From Pyxicephalus adspersus (Eukaryota > Chordata > Amphibia > Anura > Pyxicephalidae), in contig NC_092863.1 in NCBI RefSeq assembly GCF_032062135.1, positions 13,231,960 to 13,295,959 on the forward strand: a stretch of 64,000 nucleotides of DNA, given 5' to 3'. A program made the translations under genes and the position numbers. Positions 23,291 through 35,854 of this stretch are shown in pieces. Under the pieces are notes generated by a model. It did no database searches. It was not told where the DNA came from and worked only from the letters and a program-made list of their open reading frames with translations. Position 1 is the first letter of the stretch. The number at the start of each line of letters is the position of its first letter.

Positions 23291-26200
23291 AGTAGTAATG
23301 ATTTTGCCCATGCCCATTATTAACCGTACAGCCCTCCAAATATATATATTTAAAAATATACATACATACTTCTACTAAACAAAGCATTTTTCTAAAATCT
23401 GCATGACTTTTGTGGCTTTCCAAGTCCTAATACTGTTCACTATATTTGTTTTTTATTGAAAATTAATGTGTAAAAGATGGATAACAGTTAATCTCTAAAG
23501 CCACGATACAGAGTGCTTTCTTTGGCTGCCATTAACACATTTTGACAGAACAGAGCAATGATTTCATGACTATCAATGCTTGCGATAATGACTGATGACA
23601 GTACCCATCAACACATAACTGAATATGTGACACATCCAAGATCCAGCAAGCTTTAGGTGTGTACAGCCTTCAGCAAAATGTCAATATTGGAATACTAGAG
23701 TTCACTGTAGTTATAACATACAAAGAGAATTGTGCATGCTCAAAAACCTTGAAACTAAAAGATAATTAGCATAATGTCTAGATAATGTCTATTAGTGATC
23801 AACTGATTAAAAAAAAATACATTAAATGCATTGTTTAAAGCACCATACAGATGTTTAACAGTTCCCTGAAACAGTCATTAATAATCATTTCACAATCTTT
23901 GTGTAGTCATTGAGGAGTAGAAGTGCTCTACTGTGAGGACTTTTATAGTACAACAGTAGTGGTTGTTAACAGTGGGTCATGGAACTGACAGTAGATTTTC
24001 GCCCGGGAGGATTACAAACAATTGTTTGAGAGGTTAAATGTCAAAATGTACAACAACACTCGAATTGTGTACACTTAGAGTACTTAAACTTTTTTCCTGA
24101 CCCAGGATTTACTTTTTATAAACCTGGAAAAAAATTAAAATTAGATACAAATTTTAGCCATTACACATAGCTACCAAATCAGTTTTCTCTAGTATTTTTT
24201 GCATTATGCATGCGTTTCCATTAGCATGCATTTACTGAATTGGTTAGGAAATATGCTGTCTGAAACTAAAAGCCTTGTGCCCGAAAAATTTTGTAGATTT
24301 TTTTGGAAGGCGAAGTGTTTATGTCAGGGTATATATGGCAAGAGCCACTGCCAAGGCGGTCATCCTTATCCTCCCTCAACATTCAGTTAAAGTCAGAGAC
24401 TTGCTGAGTTATACATTAAGAAAAAGAATGACAGCTGAACTTCCAAAAACAAGTTTGTGAACTGCTTATGTCTGTATTGTGACAGTTATTTTTTTTTTTT
24501 GCAATATAAAAACATAGAAATGCATGGTTGGTTTACAGAGGCAAATTGTTAAACACCAGGTCTATTTCAGGAAATCAATGACAAATCTGGCCAGAATAGG
24601 TAATTCTTTTTTCCATTTGAAATAAAGGGGCTCTGCTTGGTGGCCTCTATATATTTAAACTAATATTAACAAGTCAAGATTAAACAATAAGGGAATGGCA
24701 AATGTACGTGATTGCCTTTGGCCAAAATCTAGCATCTCTATAGCTGTACTACAACATAATTCAATGTCCTGCCAGATCACCAAATGAACATCATGAACCA
24801 TCACTGCTTAAGGAGAATGCAGCAGGGAACCTCACAATCGTCCTCTCGGGCAAAGAATGTACAGTGGCTGGAGAGACAATCAGAACTGTACATCTGTACA
24901 CAGCTCCACAGACATGGCAGCAATGAGTATTCCAAAAACCAAAGCAGACCATAGAGCTGCTAAGAGAGCCAAACCCTATCTGCTGCCCCTCTTCACGTTT
25001 TTTAGCATATTATGAGAGCATTACTGTATGCACACAACTGTAATTTAAGTGCAAAAAAGCAATTTCTTTTGCCTTGAAAAAATATGTTTGGTATAGTCAG
25101 CCTTTTTTTGCAGTATATATTTCTTTTTCTATTGCTATTCTATTATATATATTTCTGATAAGTGATGGGAAATTGTATGTTTTTGGGCAGGTAAAGGGAC
25201 AAAAGTTGAAAGGAAAGCCTTTGTGTGGACACCTTTTTTGGTAACAACCCTTTGGAGAAAATCATCTTACTTTCTGCTGTGTCTCTGGGCAGAGAAAAAA
25301 AAAATCTGACAGGGGATGTAACTATAAATATTAAATAATAATTAATAACCATTCCTTACCTACTCTCCCCTGTATGTAAACACATTTACTTCAGCGATAA
25401 TGCACACACAGGCATGCAATACAGCAATAGGAAAATCTACTTCAAAACCAGACAAATGTACAAAATTATTATTTTTTTTTATTCGCCGGAACAATCATGC
25501 ACATATTAGTCTAATCTGCAAAGAGTCATAGATATTGTGAGTCATGATTGGCTGGATTCCTGATTGCTTGATTTATCATAAAACAAAAATATCTGTTTGC
25601 ACAGACTTCAAAGAATTTGATTTTTGCCAAGTACAGTTGTTGCTGATCTCATAAATGTATTTTTATTTTTTTAATACGTAAATGGAATCTAAACATGCCA
25701 CGTAACAGCATAGCAAAAGCATAGTTACAAATGCTTAGAAACCACAATCAACCACAGAAAAAAAAATCATGTTCCCAAACATTTACTCACATGTTGCAAA
25801 AGTGCACATTCCTTTACACAATTGTCCCAGTCATAGTACACAACTACATTTGAACAGTGAATACTTTTTAAACAGTAGCTTTATTCTATATAACATATAA
25901 CAGATACTTAAAGGCATTTTTGGATTTTTAACCTAATTTGACCACCCTTATTATTTTTTCACATGATATCCAACACCAAAAGAAAAAAAAAAATTTAAAG
26001 AACAAACAAAAGGTAGATAACCAAAATAACTTACATTTCAAGCAAATTGGAGGATAGCACGGAGCCTGCGCCATGTAAACACAATCCAGCTGGTGAAAGG
26101 GGGACTGCTCACTAAATATTACAAATAGTTATACTTCTCTCTGATAGGTATAATAAACCCATCAGCCATACATTCTACTTCTGTTTCATACAGTTGGGTT

Positions 26201-28079
26201 TAGATTATGAACAGATGGTTTCACTGGTATCCTCCTGACATGTATAAGCTACTTATTAAAGGGGAAGTTTTTTTTTTTATAAGGGAATGTTAGCGTGTTG
26301 CTACAATGTAGACCAATAAGAATCAGCTCAACTCTTCAAACCCCTTTAAAGCTCTCTTTGCAGGCTCTCAGGTGAGATAATTTGTGATTTTCTCTCACAC
26401 AGAATCATTAATTCTTCAGCTGTGTCCCTGCCTGGCAATAAAGAAAAGATGACTGGAACTGACCCCTACTGCAACAGGAATGTGACTTTTTATTTACAGA
26501 AAATATATTAGACACTCAATTTTATCCCAGCATGTGTGTTCATCTGTATTGTAGTCATTTTATGGGGCCTGAACAGCATAGAGTCTGATATATTAAGCAA
26601 AGGGAAAAGGCTGCTTTTTCCTTTATTCCATAGCCTGCTCTTGGAAACTTTTACCATTAGTGTGGATTGGTTGCTATAAGAAGCCGACTAGAGATGGACA
26701 CATCTTTTTCAGGAAACAGACAAGGCAACATCTCTTCAAGGCAAAAACAATAAACTGGCCCAGCTTCTAGGCGGATTTTTCATATTGGGAGACCCCTTTT
26801 ATCAATTTTCAATGTTATCTGAATGTCTAGGTGTGCTTTTTTTTTTTTTTTTTTTTTGCCCTAGTTGTGTGTTATTATCTTAAATTATGTACATTTTTTT
26901 GAGCTAACAATATTCCAATTGTCCTTTGATTACCTTTCCCACTTTTTGGGCCTGTTATTGTACTTTGCATTGCCTATTCATTTTCACAGGGCCCTTCAAT
27001 GTGTGCTGCAAGCCTAGGATACCTAACTTTTTTACGGCACAATGCGGAGCAGCACATCTACCATGTCATAAAGGACAACTCTGGTTGTGGAAAAGAAATG
27101 TTGTCTTAAGTCTTATCAAGGAATAAAAAAACTGAAAGACAGTTTGTCACCACTCCCACTGAGTTTTAAAGTTGTTTCTAGTTGTTTTATATAAACTGTA
27201 TACAAACAGGCTTTGTACAGACTTAGGATAGTCACACATGTTCTTAATATTCATTTAAAGAGAACACTCAAGCAGATTTTTTAGGCCCTTCAGTTGTAGT
27301 AGAGGTGCTGGCTGTATGGTTTTAAAAATGCTTGCAAATAGGTTCAGGTGTCATTATTTGTATTAGATATTCAGGGGTCTAGTAGTGTCCCTGACAGGTG
27401 AACAGCTCTGTAAAAGTTAATTGCATGCAATGTTTTTATATATGAGAGTAGCATTTTTGAATGTTTTTTGCAGGAGCTGCTATTTAGGATCATTTTAACA
27501 TGTTTATGCCTAAATGAGACCATGAGAAGCACGCTGACAGTCTGGGATCCCGCTTCCAATATTATGGTGCACTTATTGAATTTAATTTGAAATTCTGAGC
27601 TTTTCAGGTCCAACTGGCTTCTGTTTAAGCCCAGGACTGTAAGCTGCATGGCGTGGGGAGTACCCTATACAGGGAACTGTATGACCACTGCCGATATTAA
27701 TTCAAACCAGTCCTACCCAGAACTGCTACAAATATTTATCCAGAAACCAACAAGCTTAGCAGAAACATAAGGCATTTCAAGAAACTGCTACAATCCTCCA
27801 GAAGGAAAAAAAAAAAACTAGTCTGCACATGTAAACAAATAATATCGTGTGTGCCATTGCCAGGTTGCGCAACACAGATTTGGAATACAACAGGCTGCTG
27901 CAAGAACAGGCACTGGAAAGAGATGTCCTGGTCCATCATTTCCATCATCTTTGCCACCCTCTGGCAGCAGAGCCAGGTGCCTATAAGAGACACACTGGCT
28001 CGCTGACTAAAATCTTACTCACATCCGTAGTAAATGAACCAAAGTTCTGTGCAGTGAATCATACCAGGTAATGGGGCCC
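23291..28079. other. Intergenic, no gene seen
   Basis: AT-rich. A and T runs at 24487-24501, 25983-25995, 26838-26858. No reading frame over 92 residues and no recognised repeat. Confidence 0.5.
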
Positions 28080-28330
28080 ATTCACACCTCTGCTCTGCAG
28101 GAACGCATGTGATAATGTTAGTGCATTTTACTGCAGTTGTATGGTAATGTGCATACTACATGTATTTATTTTGAATTACACACCAACCCCACTTTTACAG
28201 AGAACTGCGCTGCACGGCGCTGTAATGAATTGCCAAAAATAGTGCAGGTGCAATTTGTATACAGCTGTGCTGTGACAGGCCCGGCAGTAATACAGGCCAT
28301 CCCCACAGCGCATAGATATGGATGAGCCAC
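28080..28330. repeat. Possible interspersed repeat
   Basis: Block beginning 'cccattcacacctctgctct' with 'aacgcatgtgataatgttag' and 'gcgctgtaatgaattgcc', resembling frog DNA-transposon-derived repeats with 'cattcacacc' ends. Unproven. Confidence 0.35.
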
Positions 28331-28729
28331 AGGACTTCAGCTTTTTACCACTTCATTGCAGTCAGCATTTGTAACTGAAAAAAGCCATAGCAACCAAAAC
28401 ACCCTTTATTTACCTCATGTGGTTGCTATGGTTTTCTGCAGTTTACCGTGTCATTCCACTTCTATATTCTATATATAAAATTCTCATTGTTATGACTCCT
28501 AGCAGCATTGCTCTTTATAACTAGTATTAAATAACTATTATATAGGGGCATCCCTTACCTACCTTTCCTTGGACAAATAGAGAATACTTTGGCTATTACT
28601 TCAGTTATTAGTCACTTGGTAAAAAAAAGTGAAATATTATTCATAATTTCTCCTAAACTTTTTCAGAGTTTTTTCATTATTATATTGTCTTTTTGACTAA
28701 AAATTACCTCAGAAGGTTCACTCAGACTT

Positions 28730-29300
28730 TACCTGGCTCCGCCCCTTTTTCCTCACACACAGCACCGGCTAGATATCTGGCTCCACCCCCTCAGCTCCCA
28801 CGCAGGTAAGAGTAAATGACCACGCCCATTTTCCCAACAGAACACGGGCTATGTATCCGGCTCCACCCCTCAGCTCCCACACAGGTCTGTGTACATGACC
28901 CCGCCCCTTTCCCCCTCACAGAACTCGGGATATGTACCTGGCTCCACCCCTCAGCTCAGTGCACATGACCACGCCCCTTTTCCCTCACAGAGGGCAGGAT
29001 ATGTACCTGGCTCCACCCCTCATACACCACACAGTTCAGTGTACATGACCANNNNNNNNNNNNNNNNNNNNNNNNNNNNNNNNNNNNNNNNNNNNNNNNN
29101 NNNNNNNNNNNNNNNNNNNNNNNNNNNNNNNNNNNNNNNNNNNNNNNNNNNNNNNNNNNNNNNNNNNNNNNNNNNNNNNNNNNNNNNNNNNNNNNNNNNN
29201 NNNNNTCAGTGTACATGACCACGCCCCTTTCCCCTCACAGACCGCGTGCTATGTACCTGGCGCCACCCCTCAGCTCCCACACAGTTCAGTGTACATGACC
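28730..29300. repeat. GC-box minisatellite, about 80-bp unit, spanning an assembly gap
   Basis: Unit landmarks recur: 'tggctcc(a/g)cccc', 'cagctcccacacag', 'tgtacatgaccacgcccctt', 'ccctcacaga'. Starts of the landmark 'atgtacctggctccaccc' (and variants) fall at 28771, 28851, 28932, 29001 and, after the gap, 29251, giving steps of 80, 81 and 69. Each unit holds a 'ccacgcccc' or 'ccgcccc' GC/KLF-type box. The flanking gap suggests the array was too repetitive to assemble. Confidence 0.85.
29052..29205. other. Assembly gap (154 Ns)
   Basis: Run of N inside the minisatellite. True length of the array is unknown. Confidence 1.
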
Positions 29301-30234
29301 GCTTTGACCACACAGCACACACCATGAACCTCATTTCACCTCTAAACAGGCTGCACTCCCATCTTGTCCTCATTTGTACAATCTCCTCTAATAAAACTGT
29401 ACACTCTGCACTTCTCACAGTGTGCGTTAAAAGTTGCAGCAAGTCAGATAGCGCTCAGCTCATTTTCTGGCTTGTGCATGTTTCCTGCTCCAACCCATTG
29501 CCTGTCCTTTTCATTGAGTGGATTTCAGCAATACATGTGTAGTTATGAAGCCTCTGCATGCAGCTCCAGCCTGCCTAGGAATTTCTATATATTTAATATA
29601 CACAACCCCCAGAGACAGCAGACTTCCTTTAGCAGGTCTGAGAGTTCTTGCGAGGAGGAAGTAAGGAACTGTAATGTTTTCTGGGAAGCTAAGTACAGCT
29701 CCTCCCAGCAGCCTTGATCTGCATGCCTTCTGTAATATAAAAATACAACATTCCTTCCTTCTTAATTAACTATGTTTATACAGGAATATTTACATTTCAA
29801 TTTTAAAATGTCTTTTTGTATAATAAGCCTGTCAAAATGTATTCATTAAATGTACCATACTCATCCTGCCATAGGCCTGTGTGAATGATAATACCATTTT
29901 GTACAGCCACCTCCAAGCTGGCAAATAAGATTCACACTGGGAGTTATACCTGCCACATGGAAGTCAGTGTACATTGACTGTTTATGGCCTTCCAGGTGTT
30001 TATCAAGAGGTTAACAGCAGTAATGCCCTTTATTCAATGGAATGGCCAGAAAGCCTTCCCACTTGCTTAGCGTTGGTTTATCAAAGCATTTCAAATTCTG
30101 AGGCTTGCAGTTTTGTAATTGCCTCCAAACTTGCAGAACTCCAACTGCTGATGTGTGTGTTATAAGAGGGGTATTTTCACACAAAGTAGCAGGAGGTTCA
30201 CCGCAACTATGGACTAAAACTATACGCACTAGAT

Positions 30235-30722
30235 CACGGGTCTCAAACTCAAATACACAGTGGGCTAAAATTAAAAACTTAGACAAAGTCGCGGGCCAAA
30301 CTTGAAACTGAAATAGCACTGCTACTACAATTCCCTGCGTCTATAAAACAGTCCAAAAGGGTCTAAATGAGGCCACTGGTCTATAGACGCAAGTGATGCC
30401 GCTACTACAATTCCCGGCATTACTTGCATCTATAAAACAGTCCAATGTGGGGCCACGCATAGACAGAAAGGCCACTGGTCTATAGACGTGAGTGATGCCG
30501 CTACTACAATTCCCGGCAATACTTGCATCTATAAAACAGTGCAATGATGGCCCACTCATAGGCAGAGAGGCCACTGGTCTATAGACGCCAGTGATGACGG
30601 GAATTGTAGTAGCGGCGCTATTTCAATGCAGCAGCGGGCCAGCTGCAATTCATATTTAGGATTCCTTTGGGGGCCAGAAAAAAGGATGTTTTTGGCCCGC
30701 AGGCCAGAGTTCGACAACCCTG
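30235..30722. mobile_element. hAT-like non-autonomous transposon with internal 99-bp tandem repeats
   Basis: Ends are inverted: left CACGGGTCTCAAACTC, right end on the other strand CAGGGTTGTCGAACTCT, of the CAGGGGTxxCAAACTC type common in hAT elements. It is flanked by the exact 8-base repeat CACTAGAT (30227-30234 and 30723-30730). Inside, 'ctatagacg' recurs at 30381, 30480 and 30579, exactly 99 apart, each followed by 'ccgctactacaattcccggc' or a decayed form; near the right end that block also appears inverted. No transposase. Confidence 0.85.
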
Positions 30723-31096
30723 CACTAGATGATGATTTACTATAAAAGTACAACTAGAAGTCATTACTAAAACTTCCTTGTTTTTCTCATCACAGATTTC
30801 CTTTAAAAGCCCAAGTGTAACGTTTTTGGACCAGTATGTGAAATATAACAAACCTACAAATGTTAACAATAGATAGTTTCCTTTTGAACTTAGAACCTCG
30901 GCATTGCTAGTGGATTATCTTTCCCAGCCTTTGAGGTAAAAAAAACATTTTTTTTGTTCAATAGAAATGAACACAGGACGAGGGGTGATGCCCACTCAAC
31001 ATTCATTATTTGTCTGATTTGTGTTGAGGTGTGCAGCAAACATGGACTGATAACAACACTTCCCACTAACTCTGGTACCTCTAAATGATTCTAGGG

Positions 31097-31243
31097 GCTC
31101 TACTTTTTAAACAAGGAATCTAAAATTCCCTCAAACATTCCCTTGTGGGAATCAATAACTGTCCTTAAAACACATAGACCTGGAAGATTCCCACGAGGGA
31201 ATTTTTGAGGGAATGTCTGATTCCCTATTTTTAAAAAAAAAGC
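31097..31243. mobile_element. Palindromic MITE
   Basis: The left arm (31101-31153: 'tttttaaacaaggaatct', 'attccctcaaacattccc', 'gtgggaatc') is the reverse complement, with few changes, of the right arm (31186-31243: 'gattcccacgagggaat', 'gagggaatgtctgattccc'). The spacer is about 32 bases. Non-coding. Confidence 0.7.
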
Positions 31244-34200
31244 GTTAGGTAACTGTTTTAGAGATTCAAAAAACAAAAACTGTAATGCTCAACTTTCCAG
31301 ATCTTTATTCTAGATAGAATGACTAATAAATCAATGCTTAGCCTGGCAGGGAGGCTGACAAAGTAACAGGTTGATAAAGTTGTAGAGGGGCCAGTCGTTG
31401 ATTTGTTACTTTTACTCAAGATAAAGCCAAGATTAAATCCCTGGGCCTCCAGGGCCCCAGGATTTATGATTGTACTGGGAATGCAGCTGCAGATAGGCCA
31501 CTGCTTCTACACAGAGAGATATGGTTTGTCATCTTGAAGACCACATTGGGGAGATCAAATACTTTACTATACCTGTTTTTGCTTTCTGACTCTATTTACA
31601 GTCATGTGAAAAAGTAAGTGCACTCTTTTACAAGTGTAAAAAGTTGCATATCAGAACCTTAATCCAATGGAAATACTCTGGCAGTACTTTAAAAGCTGCA
31701 CATGAATGAATACCGACAAATCTCAATAAACTGAAGCAATGTTCTGAGGAAAAGTGGGCTAAATCTCTCCATAACTATGTGACTTATAATGTCACACTTA
31801 TAACGTCATACAGAAAACTGGAGGTTACATTGTATAAAAATAAGAATCTTCTAAAAACGAAATTACTTTTTTCTTTTATAGAAATGAAATAAGGTGTACT
31901 TTTTATCATGACTGTAAACTGTAAAAGTTTAGGCTACAGTTGAGTATTAAACACAAAGGTATTCCATGATATGCTTCATAGGCCTTCAGGCACAATCCCT
32001 TCTATTATCTGTACCTAGTATTAAAGAATTCTTCACAAGTATCCGAAATCAGACTTTAATAATTGCCTTTAGATTTACAGAAACTATTTAACACAAAGAT
32101 CTCCCTAATCTACCCAATCAGGCAAGCCCTTGTATATTTTTAAAACTAGGACAGCCTGAAAACTGGGCAGTTTCTGAAGATTGCATAAAAAATGCTTTTG
32201 CTAAATATTTATCCGGAAAACAGTAAAAAAAACAACTGTGTTTTATATAGGGCATACAGTGGAAAACGCATTTGATTCTGAAAAAAATAAATTAAATACC
32301 ACAAAAAATATGCTTGTCGCATAAGCATTTTTTCCAACATGTCCCAGATTTCTATGCAAATTGCTTTGATGTGCACAGGCCCTTAAGATAGCTTAATGAA
32401 AGTTCCCCTTTAAGGGATAATTCAGATTATGAGCAGACAAATCAAGTTAATTGACTCGGCTCTTATGCAGGTAGTCAGGCAAGGAAGTCCTTTTCTTTTA
32501 CATGCTGCTGAGACTGATGATAAAGCTTTGCTGTTAATGTTAGGACAGCACTAAGATGATATAAGGGACATACATTTTTACCCAGTGTAACAAGTTATAA
32601 ATTAGAGTGATTTAACCAAACTCTGTTCAGGTAAGTTTATCAAGTTCAGTATATATACTGGGCAAACTGGGCCTGTACTAATGCTCCAATATGGAGTTTT
32701 CCACTTGGTTTGTGTATTAGCTAGGTCAGGAAAATCTGTGGAACAAAAAATCTACAGCATATTTCTATTGATCCTTTATGGGCCACAGTAGTTAAATTGG
32801 ATTTAATCTATCTGTATATCTAATTTTTTATTGCCTTGCAGATTGGGTAATTTATAAAGGTTGTATTCATATCTTGGAACTGTGGAATGCCAGGGCTATG
32901 GCAGTTCAGGGCAATCTTTGGTGGTGCCTGGTACAATTTGATTTGTTATATATGACAAGGTATATATATTGTATTTCATAAAAATCAAAGTTCTTTAACT
33001 CTGTATGGGATTACTATGCACTAGCAGAGCCTTGCTGTACATTTTAAAACCTAATGCTTCGGTAAATGTAATCCAGTCACAAATGTGACGATTGGATCAC
33101 GCATACATACTAACCCCCTAGCTAGTGTTTACATCTGCAAGCACAAGGAGTACAGTTTCCCAGGGATTAAGGATTTTTTAAAAATATTATTGTCCTGTGA
33201 TGTGTATGGTGTTATAAATAAATATTTGTAATCAAATGAATTACATGTAGTGTAAATAGAATGACAAAAGGTCTGATAAAGCAAACTTTTACTAGGAGAA
33301 ACATATATGCTAACCTATATATGCTAACCTTTCCCTGAATTAGCTACTTACCTGGGAGTCATTCAGACCCTTAAGCTATGTACATATTCTAGAATGTTGT
33401 TCTAGGAATGTTGGTGAGGAGCTCATACTGAAATCTAGCATGTCTACAGGAATACCCAGATGTTGTTCTTCATTCTGTCCTGGTGAATCACTGAATGACA
33501 AAACTGGGATGACCACTGTACTTTCCAATGGAGGTGAACGCAGTGGGGTGCCAATCAGTGTCCTCCCTCTTCCCTGCTCCATAGAACTGATCCGAGCTAT
33601 GCAGCATTTGTTCATTCTTCTCTCACTGGAAATGACTAGAAAAGATCATTTCCAGCGACAGAAATCTGAGGACTGTACAGTGATTTTGTCTTTTTCCTTT
33701 CACTGACTCAATTACTGGAGCCATTATGAGGAATTCTGCACATGGGCAAAAAAAAGCAAATGTCCCCATCTGACCCTCCCATGGAGGTTGTGTCATAGTG
33801 ACAACTCTACAGTTTCTGAATTCTAATGAAAATGAAAAATGTTGCTTGTGTGTGGTAAACTTTTGTCCCTCAGTGCAGTTTTTAAAGCTGATCTCAGGGA
33901 AAACAGTTGATGAAACATTTGAAAATGATTCTTCTGGCATGCCACAAACAGGATAGGCCACAACCTGGTCAGAGTACTAGATTTATTGTTCTCATATTGC
34001 ACACAGGGCTCAAAATAGAAGCTCATTATGTTGACCGCTTGATACACGTTTTGCATGATTCCACAAACCTAACAATGATAGGTTTGTTTAGAGTATTACA
34101 ATAAAGTAATGGCCATAGGCTTCACCAGTTGTCATTAATGCAACCTATTGTATTTTAATTTGAAAAAGATCCTTGTCACAAATCCCAAATAAACCACTTA

Positions 34201-35535
34201 CGTGTTGTCATAGAGGTACTCCATCCTGAGCCAGGCACTATGCAATTCAAGTAAAGTGAATGAATGGGGCTGCTTGTTGATTCTCCCGCTGGTGATCTGT
34301 TACTAGTAGCAGAATGTGACTTTAAGCCCTATACAAACATAAAAAATACTTTCTCTGAAAGTGATCATCTCTAGTAGCAGTAGAATGATTACTGTATGGA
34401 CAGCGCTGTGATGTTCTTTGGTGAGCTGTTACACCAACCTGTTCCCCATAGTGAAAGGAAACGGCTGTAGTGGTTCCTCTCAGTCAGATTAATTTGGATG
34501 AATATCGATCATTCTTAAAGCAAGCAGAACTACACATGTGCAGCCAGTGATCAATTGACATATCCCCAATGACTTGGTGATCACATTTCTGTAAACAAAG
34601 TATCTTTGTTATATGCATGGAATCATGGATTATGATATTGTTCAGCAAGAACACTCATTCATTGTGAATTTGTCATCCATGCTGACTTTATATAAGCGTC
34701 TGTACATAGCTTTAGAATTAAGTTGTCTCCTTACTGCCCACAGCCAACTGATTGGAAGATAAAACAACCACACAACCATAACTAAACGGTTCTACTCTTT
34801 CATCCACTCACATGTGCAAGCGGTAGAACTTGATTTGCCCGTCTGAATATTGCATGCAATGACAGATAGCTGATAGTAATTCAGATTATGGTACATTGAT
34901 TGGTTGCATGTAAAAATAAATGCAATTGTTTTAAAGAATGTGAAACTAAATCAAATGTTGTTAGATCTGCCTGGAGTTCAGCTTTATAGACAGCACAATA
35001 AATGTAATAATGTGGGGGGAGGCCAGTCCAATACAACACAATTCCCTGCATGCATTGTAGCATGTGAAACAGGGGCACTGTATTCACCATCTGTACCCTG
35101 TATAAGGGCAGCTGATGCAGTACAGTTCAGTGTGGGCACAGGAAGGATGTATAAGCAGTGTGTAAAGGTACAGACAGTGCATGTAGCAGATCACATTTGC
35201 ACAGAGGGGATATGGAAGAGGGCAGTGCATATACACTTACAGTGCTATGTAAAAGGGGGCAGTGCACAGAGACGGAGGGCAATGCTGGAAGTGCAGTGAG
35301 TGCTAGAAGACTGTGCCTTGTCTCCTCGGCAGACCATGGGATTGCAGGGAAGGAGTTAAGATGCTGCTAGTTGTGCTGGTGAGGAAGAAGAAAGAAGGCA
35401 GCGTTTGTCAGAAGGTGGCTGAGGTGTTTGAAGGACTTTGGAATCCTTGTGATCTGTGACATTGCTATAGCATGGAGAGGGTCAGCCTGTGTCTTATCTC
35501 TATGAGGAGGTAGCACCAGAGGGCTGGCTTTCTCC
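31244..35535. other. Region upstream of ace, no gene seen
   Basis: AT-rich, becoming more GC-rich after 35000, where 'gggcagtgca'-like words recur (35100-35300). The stretch 33370-33700 may be a decayed MITE ('gaaaagatcatttccagcga'). Open frames just before ace (34904-35299, 35158-35370) have no start context, domain or splice link that I can support. Confidence 0.45.
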
Positions 35536-35641
35536 TTTTTATATTTATATAAAGACCTTTCCACCGTGACTCTCTTGCTCTTACCACAGGGGGAGGGGGA
35601 CGAAGGTGAATCTGGGAGCACCAGGTGGCCAGAGAGCTGAG
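35536..35641 (+). promoter_or_regulatory. ace: Putative ace core promoter and 5' UTR
   Basis: A good TATA box (TATATAAAG, 35546-35554) lies about 90 bases before the start codon, so transcription would be expected to begin near 35575-35585, giving a 5' UTR of about 60-65 bases without any upstream ATG. A purine-rich G tract (35589-35600) just downstream could bind Sp-type factors. Mammalian somatic ACE promoters also have a TATA-like element and GC boxes close to the start. The start site itself is inferred. Confidence 0.6.
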
Positions 35642-35854
35642 ATGGTCCTGACTCTGCTCCTAGGGCTGCTCCTGGTGGGTAGCACTCTAGCCTTGGACAG
35701 CTCCTACCTGCCGGGTAACTATGGGTCATCGGAGACTGAGGCTCAGCGATTTGTGTCTGACTTCAACAGCACAGCCGAACTGATCTTCTACAAGAGTGTG
35801 GAAGCCAGCTGGACCTACAACACCAACATAACAGAGCACAACTCTCAGCAGCAG
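35642..35854 (+). CDS. ace: ace exon 1: signal peptide and N-domain start (residues 1-71)
   Basis: The ATG at 35642 sits in a good context (G at -3 and +4). It opens a hydrophobic leader ([15 protein letters not shown]), with likely cleavage after the Ala near residue 17. The mature start continues to [12 protein letters not shown], the conserved N-terminal helix found again at the start of the C domain in exon 13. Sequons at N42 and N62. An in-frame GTG 36 bases upstream has no support as a start. Donor GTAAGC, phase 0. Confidence 0.95.

Noticed and set aside
28889..29222. Open frames of 109 and 88 residues with long X runs
   Set aside because: They span the assembly gap and the minisatellite; the openness is an artefact of Ns and of the repeat unit.
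34904..35370. Open frames (131 and 70 residues) just before ace as a separate gene or upstream exon
   Set aside because: No domain, no signal peptide and no convincing splice donor leading into ace exon 1. The region has repeated 'gcagtgca' words that keep frames open.
35606..35641. In-frame GTG at 35606 as the ace start
   Set aside because: The ATG at 35642 has good context and directly opens a classic signal peptide. Vertebrate genes rarely use GTG.
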